A stretch of 64,000 nucleotides of DNA from a virus, in IMG/VR virus record IMGVR_UViG_3300022743_000002, positions 23,751 through 87,750 of that record; one strand, written 5' to 3'. A program made the position numbers and the translations under genes. The notes beneath the pieces are model-generated. The model worked only from the letters and a program-made list of their open reading frames with translations, was not told the origin of the DNA and did not search any database. The first letter of the stretch is position 1. Each line of letters begins with the position of its first letter. Below, piece by piece: positions 1 through 8,842 of the stretch.

Positions 1-3000
1 ACAGGTAGGTGTGGATGCGGACGGCTTCCTTGTTGTTGCCCTGGCGCAGGCCGCGGCCGTTGCGCTGCTGCAGCGTCGCCGGATCCCATGGCACGTCCAT
101 GTGGTGAATGTCCGTCGTGGTCTTTTGCATATTCAGGCCTTCGGCCATGGTGCAGTTGCCAATCACCACCTTAAATATGCCCGCATTCAGCTTGTCTGCA
201 ATGTTTTGCCGCTTGACTGACGACTTGGCCACATCGGCGTTGATGATGCCAATTTCCGACTTCTTGAAGCCAGCATCCACCAGTGCCGCGACGATCTTGT
301 CATGGCTCTCAATCAGTTCACTGAAAACGATCTGACCGCCTTCTTTTGCGCCTTCCAGGCACTGCTTTGCCAGTTCTTTGTACTTGGGGCTTTCCGCACC
401 AGCGTACCGCACCGGGTCCAAAATCGACAGGTCAAGCGCAGCCTTGTGCATCTTGTCCATGATCGAAAAAATATGGGAGTCGCCGGTGGCGTCCTTCTTG
501 CCAGATGACTCCTCGGCGAGCTCGCGCAGTTCAGCGTATGCGTCTTGCTGGGCGCGGGTCATATCGACCAGGTGCATGCGATCGTCGCGACTCGGGAGTT
601 TCAGCCCAACCTCGGCTGCAGTGCGCCGATCGATGTAGCGCGACATGATTTCGCGCAGCTCGTCCATGTTCTTGAACCCAGCCACCACAGTGGCGTCCTC
701 AATGTCACCCTTCGTTGATAGCACCTTGTCGGGCACAAATTCACAGAATCGGTCAAGGAATTCCTCGCTATTGCGGATGCCAATGCGCTCGAACGCCTCG
801 GGTGCGATGTGCGACAACATCGAATAGACCTCAAGCGGACTATTCTTTGTCGGCGTTGCCGTCAGTCCGTGGACGTTCTTTCCGCCATTGGTCTCGCGGA
901 TCCAACGTGCTTTCATGTTGAAGTCCAAGGCTCGGTTACTCAGACCCTGGCCACCCAAGAACTTCGGCTGGTCGCCAAATCGTGCGCGCGCCGAATACAG
1001 GTTCTTTTGGTGGTGCATCTCGTCGGCAATGAGCATGTCAATACCAAGGTCTTCAAAATACACGGCGTTGGTGCGCTCACTGAATTCCCGCTGCGCTACG
1101 GACTGCTCAAAATTTTCTTTGATGGCCTTGCGCCGTTTGTCTCCGACGTTGTCCAGTTTGTCGCCGCGCTGTACCCAGAAGTCCTCGGAGTAGTATTGTT
1201 CCTTGCGCTCGGGCGTGATATCGATTTCCTCGAATGACGGCTCGCTGATGATGACGAAGTCGTAATCGTTCTGCGTCATGTCGTGGTACTTGCGCTTGCG
1301 CTCGTCGGCGGTGTCATCGACGCCAACCAGCATGCCGTCCTTGTCCTTCGCGAAGTTTGCGCCGATCGTAAGGACCTTGGATCCTGGGAACCAATCCTGA
1401 GTTTCGCTATACCAGTTGGCCAGCACAGACTTTGGCGCGACGATGACCGGTCGCTTTGTAGTGCCCTGCACCTTGGCCATGCGAGCCAACAACAACCCGC
1501 CAAGGGTTTTACCCAGTCCAACGTCGTCAGCGATGATACCTTTGCCGGTCGCCAGGGAGCGGCGCAGGCTCGACCAGCGCCAGTCGCGCACGGACTTGTT
1601 GGGGTTCAGTCCTGGCACCTCGATGGGCTCATTTGAATACTCGGGCGCCACAAAGCCGCGGAATGACCGATTGTATTTTTCCTCAATCGCGTCCCGGTGG
1701 GCGCTGGCGCACAGCCAGTCCTTGAATTCTACGTTCAGCGCATCGATGACAGGACGGTACTCCTTCATCATCTTCGCGTCTTTGGTACCTCGATTCAGGT
1801 AGGCGTTGAGCGCCTTGTACTCCGTGCTGTACGAGTTTCCGCCAGTAATGAAGTACACACCGGAGTCAAATTTGACATCAATCGCTCGCTCCTTCTTGGT
1901 CCAGTCGTTTGCGTCTGGTCCATCGTGCAGCTTCCAGGTCATGAACTCCGACAGGATGTGAGTCGGTATGAATGCAGAATTCACCTGAATGTCGACGTCA
2001 TCGAGCGACTTCGGGTCAATCGTCTTTTCCAGCCGCTCAATCTGCAGGCGCAGTTTGTCGGCGAGCTCAGGGTGAGCGTTTGTTTCCAGTTCCTTCTTTG
2101 CTGCATCCAAGCGTAGCCACAGGTCGCCGGTGAGGTAAGCGTCCATGGTGGTCCATCCGCCAACGGCAAAGGCGTAACGTTGGTCGGCTGCCAGCTGGTC
2201 CTCGACCTCGTCCACGGTCTTACCAAGGCGATCGGCTAGCTCAGCGGCATCGAATGTGTCGCCGTTGTGCTGGAGCGCCAGGGCCTGAGCGGTGGCATCG
2301 AATCCGCTTTCTGTCTTGCGCACGGTGCCGGTCACCAGGTCCGACAATTCACCCTTGCGGTTCACCGCGCCCAGCAGGTTGAATATGATCTTGTTGACGT
2401 TGGCAGCCGTTTTCACGTCCACACTGTCATTTGGGTTGCCGTGCTTTTCCACGTATGCGCGCACACGGTCCGCCAGGCCGTCACGCACGACGCCGCGCTT
2501 TGCCATCTCTATTTCAACGCCCAAAGCCTCGGCGTCGCTAATAGCTGCGGTTTGCATATACTCATCGACGCTATGCCAGCGCGGCGGGTCGCCCTGCAGC
2601 ACGTAGGTGACGCCGTCCACGACCTTGGTGTCGCCCACCTTGGCGATGTTGGCGTATGGGCGCCGGAATGCCGCGGACAACGCGCGATCCTTGGCTTTCT
2701 GGTCGTCACCCAGGGCTCCGAGAATATGGTGCATGGTCACGCTGATGGCCGGTGCGCTCTCGCTTTCTGGCGTGAAATCGGCAATGGCGTCGGCGACCCC
2801 ATCCATGGAGCCCTCGACAGTAATGTCGTTGCCCATACCAGCCTTCGCGCGCCAGCCTTCGGTCATGGTGCCGAGAACGTTGCTGGCGCCGCGCCCGGTG
2901 AAATACTCACCGGAAATGAACTCAGCATCCCAGACGCCCAGCTTTTGCAGTGTGGCTTGGTCGACCGTGCCAAGAGCTCCAGCGACGTCGTCGGGGCGCT

Positions 3001-4798
3001 TGCGCAGGTAAATGACGTCGGTAGTCACCTCGGTATGGCTGTGCTCGAATGCCGTGTTTGGCATGCGTTGCGCGCCAAGGAATTCCCCCTTGGTTAGCAG
3101 ACGCTCACGCAGGCTACGATTGGTCTTGCTGTCCATGATGCCGGTTGGCACCACCAGGGCGACAATGCCGCCGGGCTTGCACTTATCCAGCGCGGTATCG
3201 GTGAAGTAGGCCTCAGCCGTGCTGATATCTTTCTTGTCGTCCTTAGCCAGGAAGCCGCGCGGACCATAGGGCGGGTTTCCAATGACAACGTCGAACTGGC
3301 GATCGTCGGACGTTGCGAAGCGCTCCAGGCTGGCTGTATGGATTTCGTGGCGGTCGCCGTGCAGGGCCGTGGCTGCGGCCGCGCTGGTGGGATCGAGCTC
3401 CACGCCGGTGACCTTGAAGCCAGCCGGCGCAGTGTGCAGGAAAACGCCGGTAGCGCAGCTCGGCTCCAGGGCGGTACCGCCGGTGACGCCCAGAGCGGCG
3501 ATTGCCGTCCACATGCCGCGCGCCACTTCGGGATCCGTGTAGAACTCATTCAAGCTGTCGCCGCAGCCACCATTGCCGCTGTACTGGCGGAACAGAGCGC
3601 GGTCGGCGTCGCTGTACGGGCCACCGTCGGCCAAGCGCTTCACCACATCGGAATTGATGGCGAGGCGCTTTTTCTTGCTGGTGCCGGCCGGTACGCCGAA
3701 TGGCGCTGTGGGGTCGTGGGGCACTACGAGGACGGGCGCGGGCTTATTTTCGACTTCGGCAGGTTTTGCCGGCTGTGTTTGCACTTTTTCTGCAGAAACA
3801 GTCTTTATTTTCCCCGCCTTCGCATCACGCTTATCTCGCCGGCGCTTGAGCTCAGCGTCGATTGCGTCGACGTCAACTTGCATTGAGTTGATCAGCGCAG
3901 TATTGACGGATCCGCCATCCCAGCCCTTGCGTTTTTCGGCTGCGATCTTTTGCGCGCCATAGTTGGATGCGCGCTCCAGGTCTTTGGTGCCTTCGCGCAC
4001 CAGATCGGCAGCCGACAGATTGACAATGCGGTCGTAGTGTTCCCGCCACTCGCGGTGCGACCTATCCTGATCGGACTCATCAACCTCGCGGGCTGGCTTG
4101 ACCTCAGCCTTTGGCGGCTTGACCGGCTCGGGCTTTGCCGGCGCGCGATGCTTCAGCGTCATATCAGACGCCATGCGCCTCACCGTTGCGCCAACCTTGA
4201 AAGCCGTGCGAGGTGGAACCTCAAGCACTGAAGTGGTCACAAGGTCGTCGTATCTGTGCTCGCTCACGAGCGCCGTGATTTCTTTCCCGACCCTGTCCTT
4301 GAAGGTAACCACATCGCCAGGCTGGAACTTCGCCCTGGACGGTTTCGACTCCTGCACTGGCGCCTTGTCCGCAAACAGATCCGGCGTCTCGCCCTTCTCC
4401 GGCTCCTTTTCCGCCACGGCATCGAACATGGCCGACACTTCAGCGGGAGTTTTTCCGGCCAGCTTCGCCATTTCAGCGAATAGAGCCTGCTGCTGTCCTT
4501 CGGAAAGACCGGCGATTGTGGAACCAAGCAAGCGCAGGCCGCCATGGCGGGCGATGAATGCGTCCAGCTTGGAGCGCTTTACTGCCGGCGCTGGAGCATT
4601 GTGCTCGGCAAACATATCCAGCGTAGCGTGGTGCGCCGGCGCCGGTGCGCGCTTTACCGACACTTTCTGGATGCGCACATGGGCATCGACTAACGCGCCA
4701 TCTTTGCGGACATGGGCCGCAACGTGGACGGGCGCGTCAAACAGATTGAATTGGGATTTGGTAAAAAAGATGAGCATGTGACAGCCTTCTGGGAGCAT
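1..4798 (-). CDS. DarB-like N6-adenine methyltransferase / SNF2 helicase (3' end outside window)
   Basis: About 1599 codons are visible and the frame stays open to base 1. The N-terminal ~400 residues are low-complexity linkers. A methyltransferase domain follows, with NPPYGP near base 3270 (the N6-adenine catalytic NPPY motif). A SNF2-type helicase follows, with DVGLGKT (Walker A, near 1520), DEMHH (near 1010), LTATPT (near 870) and a motif VI-like RNGRGLRQGN near base 60. This order matches phage P1 DarB, an internal virion protein that protects injected DNA from restriction. I place the start at the ATG at 4798. It is in frame with the ATG at 4777 that has an AGAAGG ribosome site, and it lies exactly 6 nt after a late promoter -10. 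The N terminus after the second Met, MLIFFTKSQ, belongs to the junction peptide family shared with neighbouring head-associated proteins. Function is family inference. Confidence 0.9.
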   Translation of the reverse strand, partial: MLPEGCHMLIFFTKSQFNLFDAPVHVAAHVRKDGALVDAHVRIQKVSVKRAPAPAHHATLDMFAEHNAPAPAVKRSKLDAFIARHGGLRLLGSTIAGLSEGQQQALFAEMAKLAGKTPAEVSAMFDAVAEKEPEKGETPDLFADKAPVQESKPSRAKFQPGDVVTFKDRVGKEITALVSEHRYDDLVTTSVLEVPPRTAFKVGATVRRMASDMTLKHRAPAKPEPVKPPKAEVKPAREVDESDQDRSHREWREHYDRIVNLSAADLVREGTKDLERASNYGAQKIAAEKRKGWDGGSVNTALINSMQVDVDAIDAELKRRRDKRDAKAGKIKTVSAEKVQTQPAKPAEVENKPAPVLVVPHDPTAPFGVPAGTSKKKRLAINSDVVKRLADGGPYSDADRALFRQYSGNGGCGDSLNEFYTDPEVARGMWTAIAALGVTGGTALEPSCATGVFLHTAPAGFKVTGVELDPTSAAAATALHGDRHEIHTASLERFATSDDRQFDVVIGNPPYGPRGFLAKDDKKDISTAEAYFTDTALDKCKPGGIVALVVPTGIMDSKTNRSLRERLLTKGEFLGAQRMPNTAFEHSHTEVTTDVIYLRKRPDDVAGALGTVDQATLQKLGVWDAEFISGEYFTGRGASNVLGTMTEGWRAKAGMGNDITVEGSMDGVADAIADFTPESESAPAISVTMHHILGALGDDQKAKDRALSAAFRRPYANIAKVGDTKVVDGVTYVLQGDPPRWHSVDEYMQTAAISDAEALGVEIEMAKRGVVRDGLADRVRAYVEKHGNPNDSVDVKTAANVNKIIFNLLGAVNRKGELSDLVTGTVRKTESGFDATAQALALQHNGDTFDAAELADRLGKTVDEVEDQLAADQRYAFAVGGWTTMDAYLTGDLWLRLDAAKKELETNAHPELADKLRLQIERLEKTIDPKSLDDVDIQVNSAFIPTHILSEFMTWKLHDGPDANDWTKKERAIDVKFDSGVYFITGGNSYSTEYKALNAYLNRGTKDAKMMKEYRPVIDALNVEFKDWLCASAHRDAIEEKYNRSFRGFVAPEYSNEPIEVPGLNPNKSVRDWRWSSLRRSLATGKGIIADDVGLGKTLGGLLLARMAKVQGTTKRPVIVAPKSVLANWYSETQDWFPGSKVLTIGANFAKDKDGMLVGVDDTADERKRKYHDMTQNDYDFVIISEPSFEEIDITPERKEQYYSEDFWVQRGDKLDNVGDKRRKAIKENFEQSVAQREFSERTNAVYFEDLGIDMLIADEMHHQKNLYSARARFGDQPKFLGGQGLSNRALDFNMKARWIRETNGGKNVHGLTATPTKNSPLEVYSMLSHIAPEAFERIGIRNSEEFLDRFCEFVPDKVLSTKGDIEDATVVAGFKNMDELREIMSRYIDRRTAAEVGLKLPSRDDRMHLVDMTRAQQDAYAELRELAEESSGKKDATGDSHIFSIMDKMHKAALDLSILDPVRYAGAESPKYKELAKQCLEGAKEGGQIVFSELIESHDKIVAALVDAGFKKSEIGIINADVAKSSVKRQNIADKLNAGIFKVVIGNCTMAEGLNMQKTTTDIHHMDVPWDPATLQQRNGRGLRQGNNKEAVRIHTYL

Positions 4799-4804
4799 CC
4801 CCAG

Positions 4805-4819
4805 AGGGTAGCGTCACGA
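4805..4819 (-). promoter_or_regulatory. late promoter box (copy 1)
   Basis: On the minus strand this reads TCGTGACGCTACCCT, with TACCCT as the proposed -10. Six bases separate it from the ATG at 4798, so the predicted transcript begins at the start codon of the methyltransferase-helicase. It lies in the short gap after the polyvalent-protein stop. Confidence 0.7.
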
Positions 4820-4822
4820 TGC

Positions 4823-7153
4823 TCAGCGCGGCGCCAGGAATACTACAGGCATAGACTTTGTAATGTCTGGATTAGAGCCATCGAACTCGCCATTGTTGCC
4901 GATAGCCGATTTGATCTGCGTCGGATCAAAAACGACGTACTCAGCGGGGTAGTCACCGTTCTGGATGTGCCCGTAGCTCAAAATTACACCGTCGTGGCCC
5001 TTGGCGGCCAGTTCCTGCGTCCACTTCGCGGCAGCTTCATTGTCACCGCGGCGCTCGGCGAGCATCAGCCGCTGCTTGTCTTCCAGTGTGGCCTGATACG
5101 GGTTCTTTAGGCTCAGGTAGACAGGCATCACGTTGGGTGACGCGCCAGCCTTGAGGTTGGTGTAGCTGTTGGAGATTTCGGTGTCGTTGGTGAAGTAGAA
5201 GCCCTGACCGAGCCAGCCGTTGTCTTTTTTGTTGGCGTGGCCGTGCTTGAACTCAGCGAAGTCATCAGCGGTTCCGTGATAAACGATCAACGGCTTACCA
5301 TTCCCGTCAACCACTTTACTGCCTCGAAACCAGGTCTTGAACTTCGCGGTTTCGGTTGGATGCTGGAGCGCGGCCGGCTTCGGGGCCAGTCCAGCAGCCA
5401 CAGCCTGCAACGCCTTCCTGGGGTCTACAAACTCCAATTTGGTGCCCATGTCGGTGTGACCGACGCGGATCAGGCTCTTGATGTGCGGGCGCACGGCGTG
5501 TGACGTGATGCCGAACACCTCGGCGGCCGCTGGAATGAACCACTTGAGCCCAGATGAGCCAGCTTTCAGGCCTAGCCGATTTAGGTCCATATCCGTGACT
5601 TCGCCGCCGGCCATCAACCGATCGCGCATGGCGGCCAGCGCGGTGGCGCGATCGGCCTTGTTTTTGGCGGAACTCTCGCGGTTCGATAGCCACTGCTTGC
5701 CCTGCGCCGCAGCATCCTCCGGCTTCGCGTGGTACGCGCTCAAAATATCTTTGCCCGGGAGCTCGACCGCGTAGTGGCCAGCGATTAGCCCTTTGCCGCG
5801 CGACCAGGTTGTGCCCTCGGGGAAATCGGACAGCAGGTGGTCGTGCTCGTGCTCGCCCGCGGGCTCGGTGTGCTGGAGCTCGTCGGCGAACATATCTGGC
5901 GTGTGAGTTACCGCGTCCTTGCCGTTCAGCGGGCTCGGCCCCATCGGTTTGCCGCTCATGGGGCCGCCAAATAGGCTCATTTGCCCGGGCGTAGCATGCG
6001 GGCGCGCAGATCGACCCTGATACCCAGCGACGTTCACCAGACGACCGCCACGCAGGTACGGGCCAACATGGGATTTGAAGAACAAGACCATGCTCTTGGC
6101 GATGGTGGCGCCGCCGGCCGTACCTCGGCTTTCCACGCCGTTGTCGTCGTTGAACTTCTTGGCGACCTTGATCAACTCCATCGCCGGCATGCCGATCTTG
6201 ATGATGGGTAGCTGCTTGCCTTCGAGCGCAGCGACGGCCCAGCGGTGGTGACCGTCGAGCACGCGATTGTCGGACGACACCAGAATGCGGGTTTTGGCGT
6301 CGTACCGGCCCGCCCGCGTCTCGTCCGTCAGGTAGTCCATATTGGCGGCGTTGTAGGTGCCCTGGGTCGGCTTCAGTTCGGACGGGTTCACCGTGGCCTC
6401 GGTCACGGAAACACCTGACTCACGCAGCCCGTTCAAGAACTTTTCTTTCACGCCGCTCGGAACCTGGGGCATGTCATCCCGGCGGATGCCAAGCGACGGC
6501 TTGAACATTTCCGCGTACTGCTGGTGCCGCTGGCGCTTGTCTTCGTGGGCCTGCACCACAGTTCCATCGGAGCGGGTGTAGGTATCGACGTGGGCCTTCA
6601 GCAGCAGCGCCTTGATCATGGCAGGCTTGTCGATCGTGGCGCGCACCTTGGAAACGAACTCGGCCACCGGCATGGCGGTGATGGGGCCCAGGAAACGCGG
6701 GTCGGTGTAGTTGGCCAGAAATGCCTGCTTGGCGTCTTCCTCGCTATCGAACCCGGCCATGGCCTTGTCTTCATCGTAGCGGGTCCAGTCGCCATAGGTG
6801 TTCTGGTGCACCACGTAGACCATGGGCGCGTCCGGGTTCGGGCCCATGTAGATATCGACCGGGTCACCATCCACGCCCATGGATCCGACCACCTCGCCGT
6901 AGTCGTAGGACATGCGGATTTCCCAGGCCTCGCCGGACCGGTTCACGCCGCGGCGCACGGATCCCGCCGGATTCTCAATTGCCAGCGTCAGTCCCTGCCA
7001 TTCGATGCGTGGCTTCTTGTAGGCGCCCTCGCCGGCCTGGGCGGCACTGGGCTCGCCGGGGTTTCGGCGAACTTCGCCTTCCCCCAGGTCGGCAGGCTTG
7101 GCGGCGCCGCTCATTGCCTGTGTGACGGGGTGGGATTTGAGGAAAACGATCAC
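4823..7153 (-). CDS. polyvalent protein: pyrophosphatase-like + ParB-like + ADP-ribosyltransferase-like
   Basis: 776 codons, GTG start overlapping the upstream stop (GTGA). Residues about 40-170 look like the phage inorganic-pyrophosphatase-like domain (RMSYDYGEVVG, DGDPVDIYMG). Residues about 215-345 carry a ParB/Srx-like fold signature (SSDNRVLDGHHRWAVAAL). Residues about 600-770 resemble an ART-PolyVal ADP-ribosyltransferase (VYHGTADDFAEF, GQGFYFTND, ending with AEYVVFDPTQIKS). Such fusions are known as polyvalent proteins of phages and conjugative elements, thought to be delivered with the DNA. Module boundaries carry KSH/KSM junction peptides: MIVFLKSH at the start, KALLLKAH near 185, IAKSMVLFFKSH near 355 and ITKSMPVVFL at the end. 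Catalytic activity of any module is untested. Confidence 0.85.
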   Translation of the reverse strand: MIVFLKSHPVTQAMSGAAKPADLGEGEVRRNPGEPSAAQAGEGAYKKPRIEWQGLTLAIENPAGSVRRGVNRSGEAWEIRMSYDYGEVVGSMGVDGDPVDIYMGPNPDAPMVYVVHQNTYGDWTRYDEDKAMAGFDSEEDAKQAFLANYTDPRFLGPITAMPVAEFVSKVRATIDKPAMIKALLLKAHVDTYTRSDGTVVQAHEDKRQRHQQYAEMFKPSLGIRRDDMPQVPSGVKEKFLNGLRESGVSVTEATVNPSELKPTQGTYNAANMDYLTDETRAGRYDAKTRILVSSDNRVLDGHHRWAVAALEGKQLPIIKIGMPAMELIKVAKKFNDDNGVESRGTAGGATIAKSMVLFFKSHVGPYLRGGRLVNVAGYQGRSARPHATPGQMSLFGGPMSGKPMGPSPLNGKDAVTHTPDMFADELQHTEPAGEHEHDHLLSDFPEGTTWSRGKGLIAGHYAVELPGKDILSAYHAKPEDAAAQGKQWLSNRESSAKNKADRATALAAMRDRLMAGGEVTDMDLNRLGLKAGSSGLKWFIPAAAEVFGITSHAVRPHIKSLIRVGHTDMGTKLEFVDPRKALQAVAAGLAPKPAALQHPTETAKFKTWFRGSKVVDGNGKPLIVYHGTADDFAEFKHGHANKKDNGWLGQGFYFTNDTEISNSYTNLKAGASPNVMPVYLSLKNPYQATLEDKQRLMLAERRGDNEAAAKWTQELAAKGHDGVILSYGHIQNGDYPAEYVVFDPTQIKSAIGNNGEFDGSNPDITKSMPVVFLAPR

Positions 7154-8310
7154 TTTGGTTCCTTGCGCGGCATGGCCGCCAGCTTGTCACGCATCCATTG
7201 CCCGAACTCCACATCGTCACCTGGCCGGTCCTGAATCGTCGGAACCCAGCGCCCACGGCAATGCGGGTGCACCAGGCCGACTGGCACCTGCCACATCTCC
7301 TCGGGCTCGCGCTCCTTGAACACGGACCCCACGCGCTTGCGTGGGCTGGCGCTTCGCCCAACGTTGGTTTTGCCCGGCCAAATCATGGTCTCCGGGTCCT
7401 TGTCCTCGCGGGCGGCGTCCACGACTTCCATGACGCGGCCGTCGATTTTGCGACAGAACGCACAGGCGTTTTTGTACTGCTCGACACGCTTGACCTTGGT
7501 GCCCATGGGTAGAGACGACACGTAGCCGGCGGTCTGTGCTTCGCCGGCCTCGGTCACGGCGATCCGCCGCCAGTCGCGGTTCAGCGTGCCGAACTGGTCG
7601 AGGAGCTTGGTCTCCAGACTCGACGACGGTGCCGGCAGTCCGAGCTCGCGCTCCGTGACGTGCTCGGCAATGACGCCACGCATGCGGTGCCGGACGTCAT
7701 TGGCGATGTTGCGGACATTCTCGGCACAGCGGGTTTCAGCGTGAGCCATGGTAGCGCGCTGTGCGACGGTGCCGCCAAACGCCGCAATGGCCTCAGCGGC
7801 CGTGCTCGGCATGGCCGCCAGCAGCACGTCGGCCTGCTTGGCGTCGGCGGCCTCCATGTTGGCCTGCACGCGCCCCATGAGGCTGGCACGTGTCGACAAC
7901 CAGTCGGCCTCGGTGCGCATGTCGTCTGCAGGCAGGTAGCGCTGCACCGTCGCGTCGACGGCAAGCATGTGGTCTTCCAGCGTCCAATCGGACGGCGGGA
8001 GGTGTTCGAGGTAGATATGGACCAGAGAGAGCTCGCTTTGCGTCCATCGCTCCATCATGCCGCCAGGGCGAATGATGCGCTCGCCGGGCTTGTGTCGGAC
8101 GCCGGCGGTCCAGGCCTGAATCTCGGTGCGCACGGCGTCAAGGCGATCGAGACCGCGCTGCGTGAAAAGCTCGACCAGGCGACGCAGCAACGGGCTATCC
8201 ATTGGCGCCCAGATGCCGTCGTCGTGGTCATGCGTGGACTTGCACAGGAACTCCAGAGCGTCGTTTGTGACGCGCTCACCAAGTTCAATTAAATCGACGA
8301 ACAAAGACAT
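7150..8310 (-). CDS. Mu gpF-like head morphogenesis protein
   Basis: 386 residues. The C-terminal half matches the Mu F / SPP1 gp7 minor-head family: RIAVTEAGEAQTAGYV near 265, a Cys pair in ACAFCRKIDG near 295, and the diagnostic VHPHCRGRW near 355. The N-terminal half is helical. These proteins sit at or near the portal and are needed for head assembly. The start ATG lies exactly 6 nt after a late promoter -10 and has no Shine-Dalgarno. The stop overlaps the GTG of the polyvalent gene, so the two form one unit. Confidence 0.88.
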   Translation of the reverse strand: MSLFVDLIELGERVTNDALEFLCKSTHDHDDGIWAPMDSPLLRRLVELFTQRGLDRLDAVRTEIQAWTAGVRHKPGERIIRPGGMMERWTQSELSLVHIYLEHLPPSDWTLEDHMLAVDATVQRYLPADDMRTEADWLSTRASLMGRVQANMEAADAKQADVLLAAMPSTAAEAIAAFGGTVAQRATMAHAETRCAENVRNIANDVRHRMRGVIAEHVTERELGLPAPSSSLETKLLDQFGTLNRDWRRIAVTEAGEAQTAGYVSSLPMGTKVKRVEQYKNACAFCRKIDGRVMEVVDAAREDKDPETMIWPGKTNVGRSASPRKRVGSVFKEREPEEMWQVPVGLVHPHCRGRWVPTIQDRPGDDVEFGQWMRDKLAAMPRKEPK

Positions 8311-8316
8311 GCTGGC

Positions 8317-8331
8317 AGTATGCGATCACGA
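8317..8331 (-). promoter_or_regulatory. late promoter box (copy 2)
   Basis: Minus-strand TCGTGATCGCATACT, with CATACT as -10. Six bases (GCCAGC) precede the ATG at 8310, which predicts a leaderless mRNA for the head morphogenesis gene. Confidence 0.72.
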
Positions 8332-8508
8332 CGAAAAGCCGGAGCGGTTTCCAGCCCCGGCGATCCGGCGCGACCCTGGCACGGCGCGTAAACGCCGGAA
8401 AGGAACCGACCTCCAACCCTCAATGGACGTCGGCGCCATGTCGCGCTGCGGCCTTTATATCCCGAATGAACCGCAAACGGTCACGCTCAAGCCAACACTA
8501 ACAATGGC
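8332..8508 (-). other. short segment between two late promoters, possible small RNA or 37-aa ORF
   Basis: About 175 bases lie between late promoter copies 3 and 2. The only ATG-started frame I find is 37 codons (8439 down to 8326, rich in Arg and Ser), and it ends inside promoter copy 2. No codon at the predicted transcription start (about 8502) is a start codon, unlike the other exact-spacing copies. The segment may give a small RNA, a tiny protein, or merely a leader that reads into the head gene. Confidence 0.3.
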
Positions 8509-8523
8509 AGTGTGCAGTCACGA
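8509..8523 (-). promoter_or_regulatory. late promoter box (copy 3)
   Basis: Minus-strand TCGTGACTGCACACT, with CACACT as -10. It begins immediately after the U-tract of the terminator at 8523-8550, a back-to-back terminator/promoter joint. No start codon lies 6 nt downstream. Confidence 0.6.
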
Positions 8524-8724
8524 CAAAAAAACCCGGCACAAGGCCGGGTTAAAAGCTCCGACCCAGGGAGGAAAGGCCGGCCACTTGCGTGGGGGTTGAT
8601 GGCGGCCGAAGGTGATCACCCTGCTATCGACCGGGAACCCCCAGCCGTTCGGCATCTTCGCCATCAAGAATGAGACCTTACCACTGGCTGCATCCGCGTT
8701 TAAGTAGATACACCATAATCTCAT
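8518..8724 (-). CDS. doubtful 68-aa ORF
   Basis: ATG at 8724, directly downstream of a strong hairpin. The last dozen codons are the terminator stem and T-run, and the stop lies in late promoter copy 3. I recognise no homologue. Overlap of its 3' end with two transcription signals argues against a protein, although a shorter product from an internal ATG is possible. Confidence 0.2.
   Translation of the reverse strand: MRLWCIYLNADAASGKVSFLMAKMPNGWGFPVDSRVITFGRHQPPRKWPAFPPWVGAFNPALCRVFLS
8523..8550 (-). terminator. rho-independent terminator of the portal-to-HD unit
   Basis: On the minus strand an 8-bp stem (AACCCGGC with GCCGGGTT, 5-nt loop) is followed by seven T. It closes the transcript that starts at the portal promoter. 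Confidence 0.85.
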
Positions 8725-8842
8725 ACTTGATGACCCTGCAAGCAGGCATCAAGGGCACCTAACGGGTACCAGTCGACGTGATTAAGTGCCGTCGCACGGA
8801 GTTGTCTACTCAGGTCCGAAAACTAATTCTAATCACAAATAA
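8705..8842 (-). other. non-coding stretch with three consecutive hairpins
   Basis: Between the HD gene stop and the doubtful ORF there are three inverted repeats: GTGCGACGGCAC near 8793; GGTACC/GGTGCC near 8756-8772; and a 12-bp stem, CTTGATG-CCTGC with GCAGG-CATCAAG, at 8728-8755, with a 2-nt bulge and 2-nt loop. None is followed by a T-run, so they are not simple terminators. This could be the 3' UTR structure of the late transcript or a processed small RNA. Confidence 0.4.
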
